A DNA stretch of 64,000 nt from Cryptomeria japonica (GCF_030272615.1 NC_081406.1:218994997-219058996), one strand, 5' to 3'. Shown: positions 10,891-22,644, counted from the first letter of the stretch. Numbers and translations are program-made. Notes: a model not told the origin generated them from the letters alone.

Positions 10891-13450
10891 ATGGCTTTTG
10901 GATCATCTTCCTCTTTGGCAGGTGTGGCTACCCCTATTTTTGTCGACATCAAGGACCGTCCATGCCCTATTTTCAAGCAATACCCTCAAATTGTGAAGGT
11001 CAATGATTCAGTTGGCTCATTCTTAAGGGTTCTTGAAGGAGTTTTGTATGTTGAAGATGTTCGTTTATATATTCACTACACTTTGGAGGATTTGGGTTTT
11101 GTTGAGATCAAGAACATGTATATTGGCAGTTTTTTGAACAAGGATGTGTCGATGAAACCATAATTTCAAATTTTGAAGGATGGGGGTTTTACCGACTTTT
11201 TGGAGATGCCAGAATTTGAAGATGAATTGATCCAGTATGCACTTAGCTGAGTCCATGGTGAATTCATATGGCTAGACCGGCCCCACAAGATCACCAAGGG
11301 GGCTATTCATGTGATCATCGGTTTACCCCAGACCGGTCCAACCCTTGGAAGGAAGAAGATATCTAACAATGAGGTGGAGAAGTTAACTGGTTCAATATTT
11401 GACAACTGGTCAATGAGGATTAGCACTATCAGAGAAAAATTAGTTCAATTTGTAAGCATGATCATCAATTACAAGGTAACCCAATCAAATTGGTTTAACT
11501 CTATTTCTAGTTCATGCATTTTCTGTGCTCACAAAATGATTAAGGAGAATGAAAAGCTAGATCAATGTCAATGGATGTGTGATGAATTGAGAATAAACCT
11601 AGGAAATATTAAGGGTGAGAAGAAGGGTATTTTTTGATATGGCAACCTTATTGTCTATTTAATGCTTTTCTTTTTGAATGAGTTACCCAGAACTGGTAAG
11701 ACCCAATGGGCATTTGATATATTGGTAGAAAAACAAATCAAAGATGCTATAAGGAATATGGGACACAATAGGGACTCCATTCTTTGGGGTTATTTCAAAT
11801 CATTTCAAAAAGCAATGAAGAAGAGAGAAAGGGTTCCAAAGCATATAGTTGACAAATACTCAGTCGGAATCTTTTTTATGGTAAAGAAGGATGAAACACT
11901 GATGGAGGCAGTGCAACCATGGAATATTTGGATAGAAGAGATGGGCTATGATGTAGATACTAAGATCTTGGACTTGTATGCCAAGACTCTTATTGATGCC
12001 CTGGTTGATGAAGCAAATAAAGCTTTTGGGACTGCAAAGAAAAAAGAAACTGAAGTTGAAATTGGATTCATTAAAAATAAAAGGGAAGGAAAGATCAAGA
12101 AGGTTGGGGAAGTTGTACAAAGATGTCCTCTGAGATAAATTAGGTCATTAGACTAGCTGAAGGGTCATCTTTGACAATAATTTAGGCCTCACCTACAGCT
12201 GCAACTAGCAAGGGTGTAGTAAAGAGGAAGAAACCGAAGACTTATATTGCCCCTATTGCATCCGGTTCTTATACTAATGTTTTGCCCTCATAGATTCCCA
12301 AAAATCTTATCAGGATACCAAGGAAGAAGGATGAGGAAGTAAAGAAGAAGAAAGTGAAGGTTAACCCCTCCAGCAGCACCAAAGAAAATTTCAAAGGAGA
12401 GGAAGCCCACAGAGAATAGGAAACTAGTTAAGGAGTCTACTTCTACTCTCGACAAGAAGAAGAAATCAGATGTAGATATAGCTCTCTAATCTGGTAAGAG
12501 TATTTAAGTCATTCCTCCTCTTTCAGTTGCTAAGTTGATGATCAAATCACTAAAGATGGAATTTTGAGTAATATAAAACATTACTATGTACATATGGATG
12601 ATAAGGAGCAAATTTTGATAGAGGAATCAATTTTTTTGTACTTAGACATATATAAGAAAGCACTTTTAGAGATTGAAAAATAGATACCAGGAGATTTGTA
12701 TAAAAAACTAGATGCTAGAAGGTTATCTGTTGTTGAAGAGGATAGACACATAAAGGTACAAGAATTGTTAACTATTTGTGGTGCTATAACTGATGAATAG
12801 ATGCAACAGTGTTTAGAGTTTGCAAATAAATCAATTTTCTGAAGCAAACACTAACATGTGAGTCTCATGGTAGGTAGAGTGAATGAGATAGTTAAGGAGA
12901 CACATTAGTCTTGGGTAAAATTATTTGTAGATAAACAAGGATTCTTTACATCACTAGAAGTCCCTCAAAATTCTAACACTCTAGACATCTCGGTAGATGA
13001 TAAAGAGAAAGGTATATTGGGAATGGATACACTAGTTTTGGATCAGAAACTATTAGAGGATATTCCTCCAGTAGAACCACTTGTACCTAATATTGAGATA
13101 CCAGTGGATAACATTGAAACTATATAGATAAGCTAGATTCACCAAAATAGAACATTCTAGATATATGGGTTATTGATGTGGATATAGAAAAAAATTAGGT
13201 TTAGGATATTGAACCTCCAACATGAAATGTACATACTTAAGAGGTTTGGTGAGTCCTTGATTGAACACTCTATTACTTCATGAGAGAGAAAGCATAGAGT
13301 TAATGAATAAACTTACTTCGACAGACCTATCAAAAGAATAGCTTCATGCATATATTCTTAATGATTTTGTATCCATTTTGAGCACATTGAAGACAATTTG
13401 GGATGCATACTTAGGCTTTTTGAAGAATGCTTACCCAGATATTTTAAAGT
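10891..13450 (+). pseudogene. Element E second ORF, function unknown
   Basis: I do not recognise this protein. Frame 1 starts at ATG 10891 (MAFGSSSSLAG) and runs to 12,138 with stops only at about 11,161, 11,248 and 11,635. It then shifts to frame 0 (MSSEIN at 12,123) and continues as a lysine-rich tail (for example DEEVKKKKVK) before decaying after about 12,400. Visible features are a globular-looking N-terminal half with HGEFIWLDRPHKITKGAIH and GLPQTGPT, a central CQWMCDELRINLG, and YGNLIVYLMLFFLNELP. Several later stops are TAG where Gln would fit. It replaces pol in position but has no polymerase or integrase motif. It might be a captured host or transposon-derived gene. A leader-like stretch at 10,690-10,890 precedes it, so it may have had its own transcription start. 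Confidence 0.6.
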
Positions 13451-13538
13451 ACACCTAGATTTGGTAATCATACTTTGGTTTGTACAAAATTTCATTTCTT
13501 ATTATTTTTGCCCCAGTCTTTGGTATTGTTGTCAAAGG

Positions 13539-13713
13539 GAGAGAGATTGATGTGAAAAATGTCTTGGGACATAAGAAGTAATGTATAGCTCAGGGGGAGT
13601 AGTCTTCCAACTGTTTTTGAGATCAGTTTTGGAGTTTTTGGCAGGGAACCAGAACAACACTTCAGCAATCTATTTTTCACATGAGTGTTGCCATCAATGC
13701 CAAAGGGGGAGAT
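13539..13713 (+). promoter_or_regulatory. Element E polypurine tracts and 3' LTR primer
   Basis: CAAAGGGGGAGAT (13701-13713) directly precedes the 3' LTR and is the plus-strand primer. Two further purine runs, CAAAGGGAGAGAGA (about 13,537) and CAGGGGGAGTAG (about 13,590), lie upstream, as also happens in B and D. Confidence 0.7.
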
Positions 13714-13766
13714 TGTTGGCAATTGACACTCATTCGGCTTAGTTGTGTTACCATTGATGGAAACAC
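13685..13766 (+). promoter_or_regulatory. Element E hairpin arms around the polypurine tract
   Basis: The arm GTGTTGCCATCAATG (13685-13699) just before the PPT pairs with CATTGATGGAAACAC (13752-13766) inside the LTR head, 14 of 15 positions. The polypurine tract and LTR start lie in the loop. Confidence 0.6.
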
Positions 13767-14664
13767 ACACCATTTTGGGTTGGTCACTTAACTGGTACTC
13801 ACTAGTATACATTGTTTGGCAAATGACATTCAAGTCATCTAGCACACAAGGAACCGACATAGACAAGGGAAACAAACAAACAAGGAACCGATATATGAGG
13901 CTGACATGGGAGATTGATCTAACAGGTCTACACGAGAATGATCAAAGGCATTAGTATTGAAGTTTAATGAATTTGTTTTTGCTTAGGCTAAAATGTAAAG
14001 AAATTGTAATATCATTGTAATCCAACATAAGGCATTTATGTTTGTATTTGGGAAGGGTATTTAAGTCAGTCCGGTTACGTTATTTTGGTAATGAAAAAGA
14101 AAGGAATGGAATATAGTGATGTGATGTGCGAGAAATATTGATCGATAGAATGCGAGTGTAATATTTTGTAGTTGGTCTTGGATATTGGTTTATAGGTTTG
14201 GGAAGCGAAGCAAGATGCCAGTAAGGAAGGACATGGTGTAAACCAGTACAGACTATGCTTTAACCAGAACTCATCCAGCATAGCAGATGCACTCTCAGAG
14301 TTCAAAATTTTGTTTGTAACTCCATATTTGGTGTTTGTAATCAGTGAGGCTCCTTTTGTGATGAGCAGTGTGCTCTAGGCTATTGGCCTTCCTACATGTG
14401 TAGGCCCCTATTGTAATATTTATTCATTTAGCTAGTGGGTAGATATAGTGGGTCACCAATCCCACTATGGTTTTTCCTCTTTGAGGTTTTCCACGTATAA
14501 ATCTTTGTGTTATGGTGTATGCTCTTGTAATTGCTTCATTTCTATTTGTTGTTATACTCTTTCAAGTTTATTGGTTACTGAACTGCATTGTTAATAAGGT
14601 AAAAATTGATTATATTGGAAGAACACTGATTCACCCCCCCTCTTAGTGTTCTTGGATTCTAATA
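13714..14664 (+). mobile_element. Element E 3' LTR
   Basis: The LTR runs from TGTTGGCAATTGACAC to GGATTCTAATA, where the canonical terminal ACA has become ATA. It is collinear with the 5' LTR over its full length. The AAGAA target duplication follows. Confidence 0.9.
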
Positions 14665-15207
14665 AAGAAGATCGGTAGTATAAGGTAAATACCAGTAGTG
14701 TGTGTTTGGTCGGTGCTTGAGCCTAAACTAAAAAAGTGAACTGACATGGAAGTCAACAAAGATAACACATGGTCTCCAAGTGCCGAACATGCATTGCTAG
14801 ATAAATGGTGTGTTAGTGAGGTAGTTGCTGACTAAGTCCATGTTTAATGCAGATTGCAAAAATCATGGATGAGTTGCAATGGATTGCGACTCAAAGTAGA
14901 TCGAAGGACAAAGATATGACTCCTTGACATCATGATCGAAGTAGGACATTAGGTTGCAGATCTAATTTGGAATAATAAAAATTGAGATCATTCATTGTGA
15001 TTGACAAGAGAGAAACCAACAAACAAGTTGTAGGTTGCTAAAGATAGTAAACATGTATTGGAAGAAAAGATTTGGTAGTGCTATTTTATTTTGTTGCAGG
15101 TTATCAATCTCGGAGAAGAGATCTGATCAGATTTGATATGGATTCGGTTGGTGGAGAAAATCCTAGGGCGCAAAGTTTGATTGTATGTTTTGGTAGGAAA
15201 GCCAGAG

Positions 15208-15215
15208 TATAAATA
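15208..15215 (+). promoter_or_regulatory. TATA box of element D 5' LTR
   Basis: TATAAATA lies about 1.2 kb from the LTR end. The 3' LTR copy reads TTTAAATA at the equivalent place (about 22,298), so that copy has lost the match. Confidence 0.45.
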
Positions 15216-15927
15216 TGTAGATTGAAGACATGGGTTGATGATGCTAATGGCTAAAGTAGAGAGTGAATGAGTGTAGAGTAAGGATTAGAGAAGGAGTGAT
15301 GATGCTAGATGTTGAATGCTATTGAAGAGGGAAAACTAACCAATCTGATCGGTTAAGTGTTGAACCTTAAAGGGACTGATTGTGTTGGAGAAGAAACCAG
15401 TAGGAGAGGTTTAACTAGTAAGTGTGATGAGCAAGTATTGATCTATCTATTGGAGGGTAGACTACTAAAGTGAAGGTAGATCAAGAACTGAGAGGAAGAG
15501 CAAGAAGAAAATTTGGCAAACAAGACTCAATCAGCAAGGTTCAGGGTTTACCAACTACTACAGAGCATAACTATCTGTCATACCAGTAGAGACTATATCA
15601 GCAAGGAAGAGTGAGTGACAAAGGAGATCTAGTAGGACAAATGATAAGTAGAAGAGGATTTGGACAAAGAGAGAAAGGTCTTGATAGAGCTAAGGGAGAG
15701 TGACAGAAAGAGAATCAACCAATAAAGAAAAACAAAGCATAATAGTGAATCAAATCATTGAGGATTCAATGGGTAAGTCAGAGGGAGAGTAAAGGGAGAT
15801 CCGAAAGACTTGATGCAAAGAACATAGAGCATCAGACAAAGATATTTTTTAGAGTTATAAATCTCATTTGTAACAAGGCTATTACTATTGTATTGATTTG
15901 ATAACATTCATTGTAATCACTGAGTGG

Positions 15928-16110
15928 GTGCTCGGTGCAGGGGTTGGTGCTCCTTTGGGTTGGTACCCATAAATTCAGGGGTTGGTGCTACTTGAGTTGT
16001 TGCTCAGTAGAGATTAGTGGTTGGTGCTCATAATAGAATAGGGGTTGGTACTCCTTTGGGTTGGTGCACATATATCATTAGGGGTTGGTGCTCCTTGGGT
16101 TGGTATCCTA
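15928..16110 (+). repeat. Short tandem repeat in U5 of element D LTR
   Basis: Four to five imperfect units of about 30-45 bp are built on GGGGTTGGTGCTCCTTTGGG followed by TTGGTACCCATA-like sequence. It is GT-rich and non-coding, and sits between the TATA box and the LTR end. Confidence 0.7.
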
Positions 16111-16391
16111 AATATTGTCAAATTGTTGTTTCATTGTGAGGCTAGATTGGAGCAGTAGACTCCAGCAACATTTCTCACTGATGTTTTTCCCACTTTGGGT
16201 TTTCCTTGTATATCTGGTGTTGTGTGATGTATATTTGTGTGTGCTTGTGTTATGATCATTTTCTTTAACTCATCGGTATACTTCCTTAGTCTTGAAATTT
16301 CTAACCGGTAGACATAGTCAGGTTTAAAAGGCTAAGGTTGTTGATAACCACTGATTCACCCCTCGCTCAGTGGTATCTTGTGTTCTACAAT

Positions 16392-16403
16392 TGGTATTAG
16401 AGA
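16392..16403 (+). promoter_or_regulatory. Element D primer binding site
   Basis: TGGTATTAGAGA lies two bases after the LTR end TTCTACA. It is the tRNA-Met PBS with C to T at the seventh base. Confidence 0.8.
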
Positions 16404-16462
16404 ATAGGTTCCCTATTATATAAGTTTTCTCCAGCTTGGGTAGATTCTAGTGTGTGAACACA

Positions 16463-19400
16463 ATGGTTAAATTTGAGTCAATCCCTACTTTGGTGTTTGA
16501 TGGTTTAAACAATTATGTTTGGAGTTATAGAATGGAAGTCTACATGTCCTCTTTAGGATATGATGTCTGGATGTCAGTTTTAAATGGTTGCTCTAGTCCT
16601 ACTAGTCCTCCTATCGATCTTGAAGAAAAAAATAAGATATGAATGCAATGCTGAAGTAATGAAGGCTATCCTCAGTTGATTATCTGATACAGTATATTCA
16701 GAAGTCAAGATATGTAAATTTTCTAAGAACATATGGGATAGATTGAAGAAGCTCTATGGAAATGAACCTAGCACTGCAGAACCATATTGTGTGAACAGGA
16801 AGAGAAATGGAACACATGAATATACTGATGATAAGTCTAGATCAGTCAGCTACTGCAGCAATGAAGAAGAGGAAACTCATCTCCTCATGGCTCAAGAGAC
16901 ATAAAGTGAGATGCACAAATCAAAAAATGATAACAAAGATCAATCCTACTAGAAAGATGTGTTTGGGAGTGATGAAGAAGATGAAAGTGAAGTTGAAGTT
17001 GTTGTTGATATTGAAGGTGAACTTATAGGTGCACTCAAGGAACTTAGCAAAGTAAGAAAATAATACAAAAGATGTGAAAAGGTTGCTACTAAAGAACAAG
17101 ACCGATTGAACAAATGTCTTGAAGAGTCTGAGGAATGTATTTTAGAACTAAAAAATCAACTAGAAGATGGCAAGAAGATCAATGAAGAAACAAAATCAGA
17201 GCTAGAGGTCAAGGATAAAGAGTGTTAGAAGCTAAAAGGTGAAATGGAGAATCTCAGGAATGTTGGTATTTTGGTATGGTTTTGTCATTGATGTCAACAC
17301 CTACTAAAACTCTAGCACTTTGGTGAATCATCAACATTCACTGGCAAGAAAGCGACTCATGCATAGTCATCGATATCTGGTACACCAGCAAGATATAATG
17401 ATCACCGACACTTGGAATGATATGGAAAACACTTGGTAATGTCGAAGACATCGTTTGGACATCTTGTCCTAGAGAATTATTTTGTGGTATATTCATATTT
17501 GCATATTTGCTGTTACAGGCAAATAGGTCCAGGGTTACACCAGCAGGTTTATCTTTTCCAGATCAGCATGGCACGCTATGGAGATGATTAATTGTTGTTG
17601 TAAATGCACTAAGCCGACATGTTCAATAAGTTATTGCATCGGATATTGTATTGTTTGTAAAATGTTTTTATTGTAATATCTTGTAGAGCCGACCTACTAA
17701 AATTGGTCTTAGGTTATGGTATAAATGTAAGATCTTATTTGTAAGATCAGATGTGGAATGCGAAAAAGGATTGTGTGAAGGTATATGTGAGAATAAGCAG
17801 AGCTATACACATAGACATCATCTAAAGAATGAAGAAGGGTATTTGTGAAGATAATCAAAACTATACCAGTATTGAATCCAACATATGAAGATGCTATTTT
17901 GTGTAGTACATTCTTATTGGATTTAACCAAACAACTGTAGTCAGTGTGACTCCCATTTTGTGATTAAGCAGTGAGCTCTAGGCGCTTCACCTTTCTACAT
18001 GTGCAGACCCCATTTATGTACACTTACTATCTATAGTAGTATCATCTGATTGTGGGTAAGGTTTCCCACTGTGGTTTTTCCCCTTACAGGGTTTCCATGT
18101 ACAAATATTGGTGTTATGTGTTGTGGATGACTTTGTCTTTATGTTTCATGCACTAATCCTTACTGGTACAACAATTAACTGTTAAAACTGTCTACCGACA
18201 TATTGAATTGGTTTATCGGTATTAAGCATTAAGTTGGTTAAGTTGTTTTTGGTTTGAATTTATTTGACAACTGATTCACCACCCCCCCCCTCAGTTGTCT
18301 TTGGGACCTAACAAGGAAAGACCTTGAGAAGTGCCAAGATGAGGATCTAGTATGATAGCAGCACTGAATCCCTGGATAAAATGTTGAATAAACAAAAACA
18401 CTCCAAGGATACTGGAGGAATTGGATGTGATGTCGGTAAATGCTCTACAAGAAAGGATATCTCTAACAAAGAAATTTTGTTTGTCTCCTCAAGTGAAAGT
18501 AGAAATAACTAAGGATAGACCTTCATTGTCAAAAATGCTCCAAGAAGGAAGATAGACCTAGCTACAACTCATGAAAAATATGAAGATGAAGACTGCTACT
18601 GAAAAAAGGAATAATGTTGATCCAAAAGGGAAAGGAAATCTAATAGAAGATGGCTTCATCAAAAACAAGGACATAAGAAAACAACCTAGTAGACCTACTG
18701 TTGATAGAAGACAAAGAAATGCTTCTACCCATAAGACAAGACAAGTGTGGAAAAGGAAGGGATTAGATGAAAGGACTATAGAAAATAGACAGCTCAAGAA
18801 CAATCCCCGGAGAAGTAGAAATGGAGAAGCCAAATCAGCAAGATCACCTCATGTTTGGCAAAACAAATTTGTAAGTTATAAGCCCTCTTTCTCTGGTTAC
18901 TATTTTTCATGCAAAGATTATGGTCATATGGAAAATGAATGTACGAGAGGGTATGAAAGTGGTCAAGTTACATTCTCTAGAAATAGGAATGTAGTTTGTC
19001 ATATATGTCATAGACATGGACATGAAAGTTCATGCTGTAGACTCATGCATATATCGGCTTTTGTCTATGATAGGAAGAGTCCATTTGATACTTCTAGAAA
19101 TGTAAATGATGTATGTTATCAATTTAATGGACTTGGCCATAGAAGTCATCAATGTAGAAAAAATAAGTCTCAGACATATGGCAACCCTTCCACTTTCTCT
19201 TCCAACAAAATTGTAATATATAGCAACTATGGTCAGCATGGAAGAGATGACAAAATTTATAGGAGAAAAAGACCTACATGGAACAAAAGAAGAAATACTC
19301 CTGCAAGATCAAGACGTCTATTGAAACCAGTAATTAGCTACAATAGCATGACCAAAAGAAGAGGAGAAAATCAGGTTAATGTAAGACCCCATAATCATCC

Positions 19401-19599
19401 AATTGGCATGAACACAATATGCTTCTACAGTAATGTGCTTGGTCATATTGAAAAAGTTTGTAGAGCAAGGATTATTCAACAAAAGAAAATTAATACTGTT
19501 CCAAGGGCTGCAAGTGATAAAATGAGAGAAATCAAGAAAGTATGGAGAAAGAATCAAGATAATATGACCATGGGCAAGCACTATGCATTCAATGCATAG
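16463..19599 (+). pseudogene. Element D Gag with multiple zinc-knuckle positions, split by solo LTR K
   Basis: The start is ATG 16463 (MVKFESIPTLVFDG), giving a Gag N-terminal module (FDGLNNYVWSYRME) and a UBN2-type segment (IWDRLKKLYGNEP). An acidic linker and a coiled coil follow (ECILELKNQLEDGKK). Solo LTR K (17261-18313) is inserted in the coiled coil. The frame then shifts and a 342-codon open stretch (18571-19599) is rich in Lys and Arg. It carries five knuckle-like sites: one canonical (CHICHRHGHESSCC) and four that have lost a Cys or His (for example CYQFNGLGHRSHQC and CFYSNVLGHIEKVC). The ORF stops about 1 kb before the 3' LTR and nothing resembling pol follows. The expected role is nucleic-acid binding and packaging of a non-autonomous element. 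Confidence 0.82.
17261..18313 (+). mobile_element. Solo LTR K (same family as element B)
   Basis: This single 1,053-bp LTR runs from TGTTGGTATTTTGG to GGACCTAACA, flanked on both sides by AGGAA (17256-17260 and 18314-18318). Its head matches the LTRs of element B base for base over the first 40 bases. A solo LTR arises by recombination between the two LTRs of a full element. It interrupts the Gag of D between ENLR and the following KDLEK. Confidence 0.95.
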
Positions 19600-20664
19600 G
19601 TGAGGTCTCCTAAAGATTAAATGAGATGCAGGACTTTAGGGGGAGCTACATAATGATCATATTATTCACCCCCAAATTTGAAAAGGACAAATGTAAGGAC
19701 AAGTTGCTATCGGTATAAGGGAGAAAATGAGATGGCAATGTGTGTAGTTAGTGCCCTGGCTACACATCTACATATATGAGATGAATTACTACTGCAAATG
19801 TCAATGGATGGTTTAAAATGAAAATTGGCATCAGAGACATTTGACTCAAGAAGATGGAGGTTAGTGGACAAAGTGTTCCATTGGAAATATTGGACTGGTA
19901 TAGGGTCAACTAGAATTGCTGAATAGAATTGTTGATTATGTGAGTCAATGTGTTCTGAGATCATTGTGGTAACTCTTGTGACTTGGACAAAGGAAATTAT
20001 GCCTTGGGCAATATTGGAGAAGTATTGTGTAAAAATGTGTTGGTCTAGTAGTTGACCTTAATGTGCATATATCATTATAATTTAACCGATTTGGTAGTTG
20101 ACATGTTGTCAATGTGATTTGGAATTCTAGTCATGCAAGATTATGTCACAAGGTTATGATGAATATCATTGAAGTGGAAGATCATCTGTAGATCATTAAT
20201 GCTTAGCTCTAGTGGTCTAGATTGGAGATCTGATTTAGGATCTAACAAGAAAACAAGATTTGATATCTATGGCTCAGGGGGAGTTCACAACCATATCTTT
20301 TGATACTTGGATCATATGCTGGACATAGGGGAAGTTCAGGTATTTGTGCTACAGTACTGGCTGGTTTGAGATTTTGGAGAAGTTGTCTATTAAATTTGTA
20401 GGCTGGCAAATTTTTGGTAATCAAAAGGAGGAAAGAATTTGGTGTCTAAGCCCTTTGTCAGTGGTTCCAAAGGGGGAGAATAGATATTCTGACCGGTAGC
20501 TAAGTGAAATGCACTGGCACCCTCATTTACAAAGGGGAGAATTATCTGCAAAGGGGGAGAACTTAGAAAACTACCTTGAACCCTTTGTCATTGTTGTCAA
20601 AGGGGGAGAGAGACCTCAGTATTAGAATAAAGTAAGTGTTGACATCAATGCCAAAGGGAGAGAT
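19600..20664 (+). other. Element D 3' non-coding region with ladder of purine tracts
   Basis: This is about 1 kb after gag with no coding pattern. It holds a series of polypurine-tract-like motifs: CAGGGGGAGTTC (about 20,277), ATAGGGGAAGTTC (about 20,326), CAAAGGGGGAGAAT (about 20,467), CAAAGGGGAGAATT (about 20,530), CAAAGGGGGAGAAC (about 20,551), CAAAGGGGGAGAGA (about 20,598) and the LTR-adjacent CAAAGGGAGAGAT (20652-20664). Confidence 0.7.
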
Positions 20665-20694
20665 TGTTGGCATTGTCTTGTCATTGATGTCAAC
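20638..20694 (+). promoter_or_regulatory. Element D hairpin bracketing the polypurine tract and LTR start
   Basis: GTTGACATCAATG (20638-20650) is perfectly complementary over 13 bases to CATTGATGTCAAC (20682-20694). The 31-base loop contains the polypurine tract and the first bases of the LTR. Confidence 0.7.
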
Positions 20695-22644
20695 CAGTAT
20701 GTTCCTTAGTATACAAGTTGGGGTTAACCAGTGAGTGAGTATTGGAGATCAGTATGGAATGTTGACCAGTGAGTAAGTATTGGAGACCAGTGAGTAAGTA
20801 TTGGAGACTAGTATGGAATGTCAACCAGTAAGTAATGTGTTGGCATTGTGTTGTTGTCAACCAATAAGCATGTAACCGCTAACCCAACAAGGTTGATCCA
20901 ATAAAGAATGTGCATGCAACCGATATATATTTTGATGTCATACAACATGACTCCCACCAGATAAAGATGTTCTCACGGGATGAAGAGAAGACTGATAGAG
21001 AGTGTGCTCAACCAAGTTATATGTCTAGTTGAAGTTGTGTCTGCTCAAAAAGGGAAGTCATATTGGGGCAATACTGGAAGAAGAGAGCACAATGTAATGA
21101 CAGCTAGTTTCCACTAGTTATTGGCCAGTAGGTGACAAGGATCCACTCCCACCAGCTATTTGGCAGATTGAGTGCAATAGTCTATCTACTCCTACCGGTG
21201 GTTGAAGGCTTATACCAGATGACCCAAGTGGAACATGAGGAAGCCTCCTATATATGAAATCATAGATATGCATCGAATCAACAAGAGAAGGCATGATGAG
21301 ATACCAGGATAGAAGAGGAAGAGTAAGTTGTGATGAGTTTGTCACTTTGACAAACCGGTTGAGATGAGAACTTGGCTAACGAAAGAAAAGTAAAGGTTTT
21401 GCATCTACAAACATGGACCTACTCTAGATTGCTGATATCAATAGGGATGTTGATGTCAACCAGAATGCAGATGTAGATTGGTGCATAATAGTTGGATATT
21501 GATGGCATGGAGTCATCAAGGATGTTATCAGTATGTAGGTATATGTATTATCAACTGGTAAGTAGGTCAACCAGTAAGTGATCAAAGTGGAAAAGCAAAA
21601 ATATCTTATCAGATGGAGATGAGCATGATGACTCACTCTTGGTACATGCTATGATTGGCAAGGTTGGTGACCGAGCTGATATGTTCAAACTGGTAGAACA
21701 GAGAAGAGTTGACATGAAGGTTAATTAACCAATTATTGTATAACTAGTAGGGCAAGAAGAATGGTAGTATAAGGTAGATACTCATAGTGTGTGTTTGGTC
21801 GGTGCATGAGCCTAAACTAACATATTGAATTGAGGTGGAAGCCAAGAAAGATAACATGTGGTCTCCAAGTGCCAAACGTGCATTGGTAGATGAATGGTGT
21901 GTCGGTGGGGTTGTTGTCGACTAAGTGCGTGTTTAATCCAGGCTGTGAAAATCATGGATGAGTTGCAGTGGATTGTGAATCAAAGCAGATAAAAGGATAG
22001 AGATTTGATTCCTTGACATCATGATTGAAGTGGGACATCAGGTTGCAGATCTGATTTGGAGTAAGAAACAACAAGATAATTCATTGTGACTAAAAAGAGC
22101 GCGACTGACAAATAGGTTGTAGGTTACTAAAGATAGTAAATGTGTATTGGAAGAAAAGATTTGGCGATGTTGTTTTGTTTTGTTCCAGGTTATCAATCTT
22201 GGAGAAAAGATCTGATCAAATTTGATATGGATTGGGTCGGTGGAGAAAACCCTAGGGCATGAAGTTTGATTATCTATTTTGGTGGGGATGCCTGAGTTTA
22301 AATATGCATATTGAAGACATGGGTTGATGATGCTAGTGGCCGAAGTAGAGAGTGAATGAGTGTAGAGTAAGGATCAGATGAAGGAGTGATGATGTTGGAT
22401 ATCGGATGCTATTGAAGAGGGTGAACTAACTAGTCTAATCAGTTAAGTGTTGAACCTTAAAGAGACTGAGTGTGTTGAAGAAAAAACTAGTAAGAGGGGT
22501 TTAACTAGTAATTGTGATGAGAAAATATTGATTTATCTGTTGGAGGGTATACTGCTGAAGTGAAGGTATATCGAGAAGTGAGAGGAAGAGAAAGAAGAAG
22601 ATCTAGTAGACAAGACTCAATTGGCAAAGTTCAAGGTTTACTGG
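20665..22644 (+). mobile_element. Element D 3' LTR, truncated by insertion of F
   Basis: The LTR starts TGTTGGCATTGTCTTG after the polypurine tract and follows the 5' LTR of D for about 1,980 bp. At 22,645 the match stops abruptly at TTTACTGG and the LTR of F begins. The region aligned to the E insertion point reads straight through, giving the empty site for E. Confidence 0.88.

Larger units (their letters stand above)
8369..14664 (+). mobile_element. Element E: pol-less copia-type element with two coding regions
   Basis: This is a complete LTR element inserted in the 5' LTR of D. Its LTRs are 8369-9327 and 13714-14664 (959 and 951 bp). The flanks are AGGAA (8364-8368) and AAGAA (14665-14669), a 5-bp target duplication with one change. 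The 3' LTR of D gives the matching empty site, where GGGCAAGAAGAATGG runs without interruption. The interior has a tRNA-Met-type PBS, a coiled-coil/zinc-knuckle ORF and a second ORF of unknown function, but nothing resembling protease, integrase or RT. Confidence 0.9.
7258..16389 (+). mobile_element. Element D 5' LTR, split by element E
   Basis: The LTR starts TGTTGGCATTGTGTTG and ends TTCTACA just before a primer binding site. Segments 7258-8368 and 14670-16389 are both collinear with the 3' LTR at 20,665-22,644, apart from the E insertion. The head carries a partial duplication of the TTGTCATTGAT motif. With E removed the LTR is about 2,831 bp, unusually long for copia. Confidence 0.87.
7258..22644 (+). 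mobile_element. Element D: non-autonomous copia-type LTR element with nested insertions
   Basis: D is inserted in element C (left flank GGAAT, 7253-7257). Its parts are a 5' LTR 7258-16389 (split by E), a PBS, a gag-only interior (split by solo LTR K), a polypurine tract and a 3' LTR from 20,665 that is cut by element F at 22,645. Excluding insertions, the 5' LTR is about 2.83 kb and the interior about 3.2 kb. No protease, integrase, RT or RNase H is found, so it would have depended on an autonomous partner. The other half of its 3' LTR and its right target-site duplication lie beyond F and are not in the window. Confidence 0.85.
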
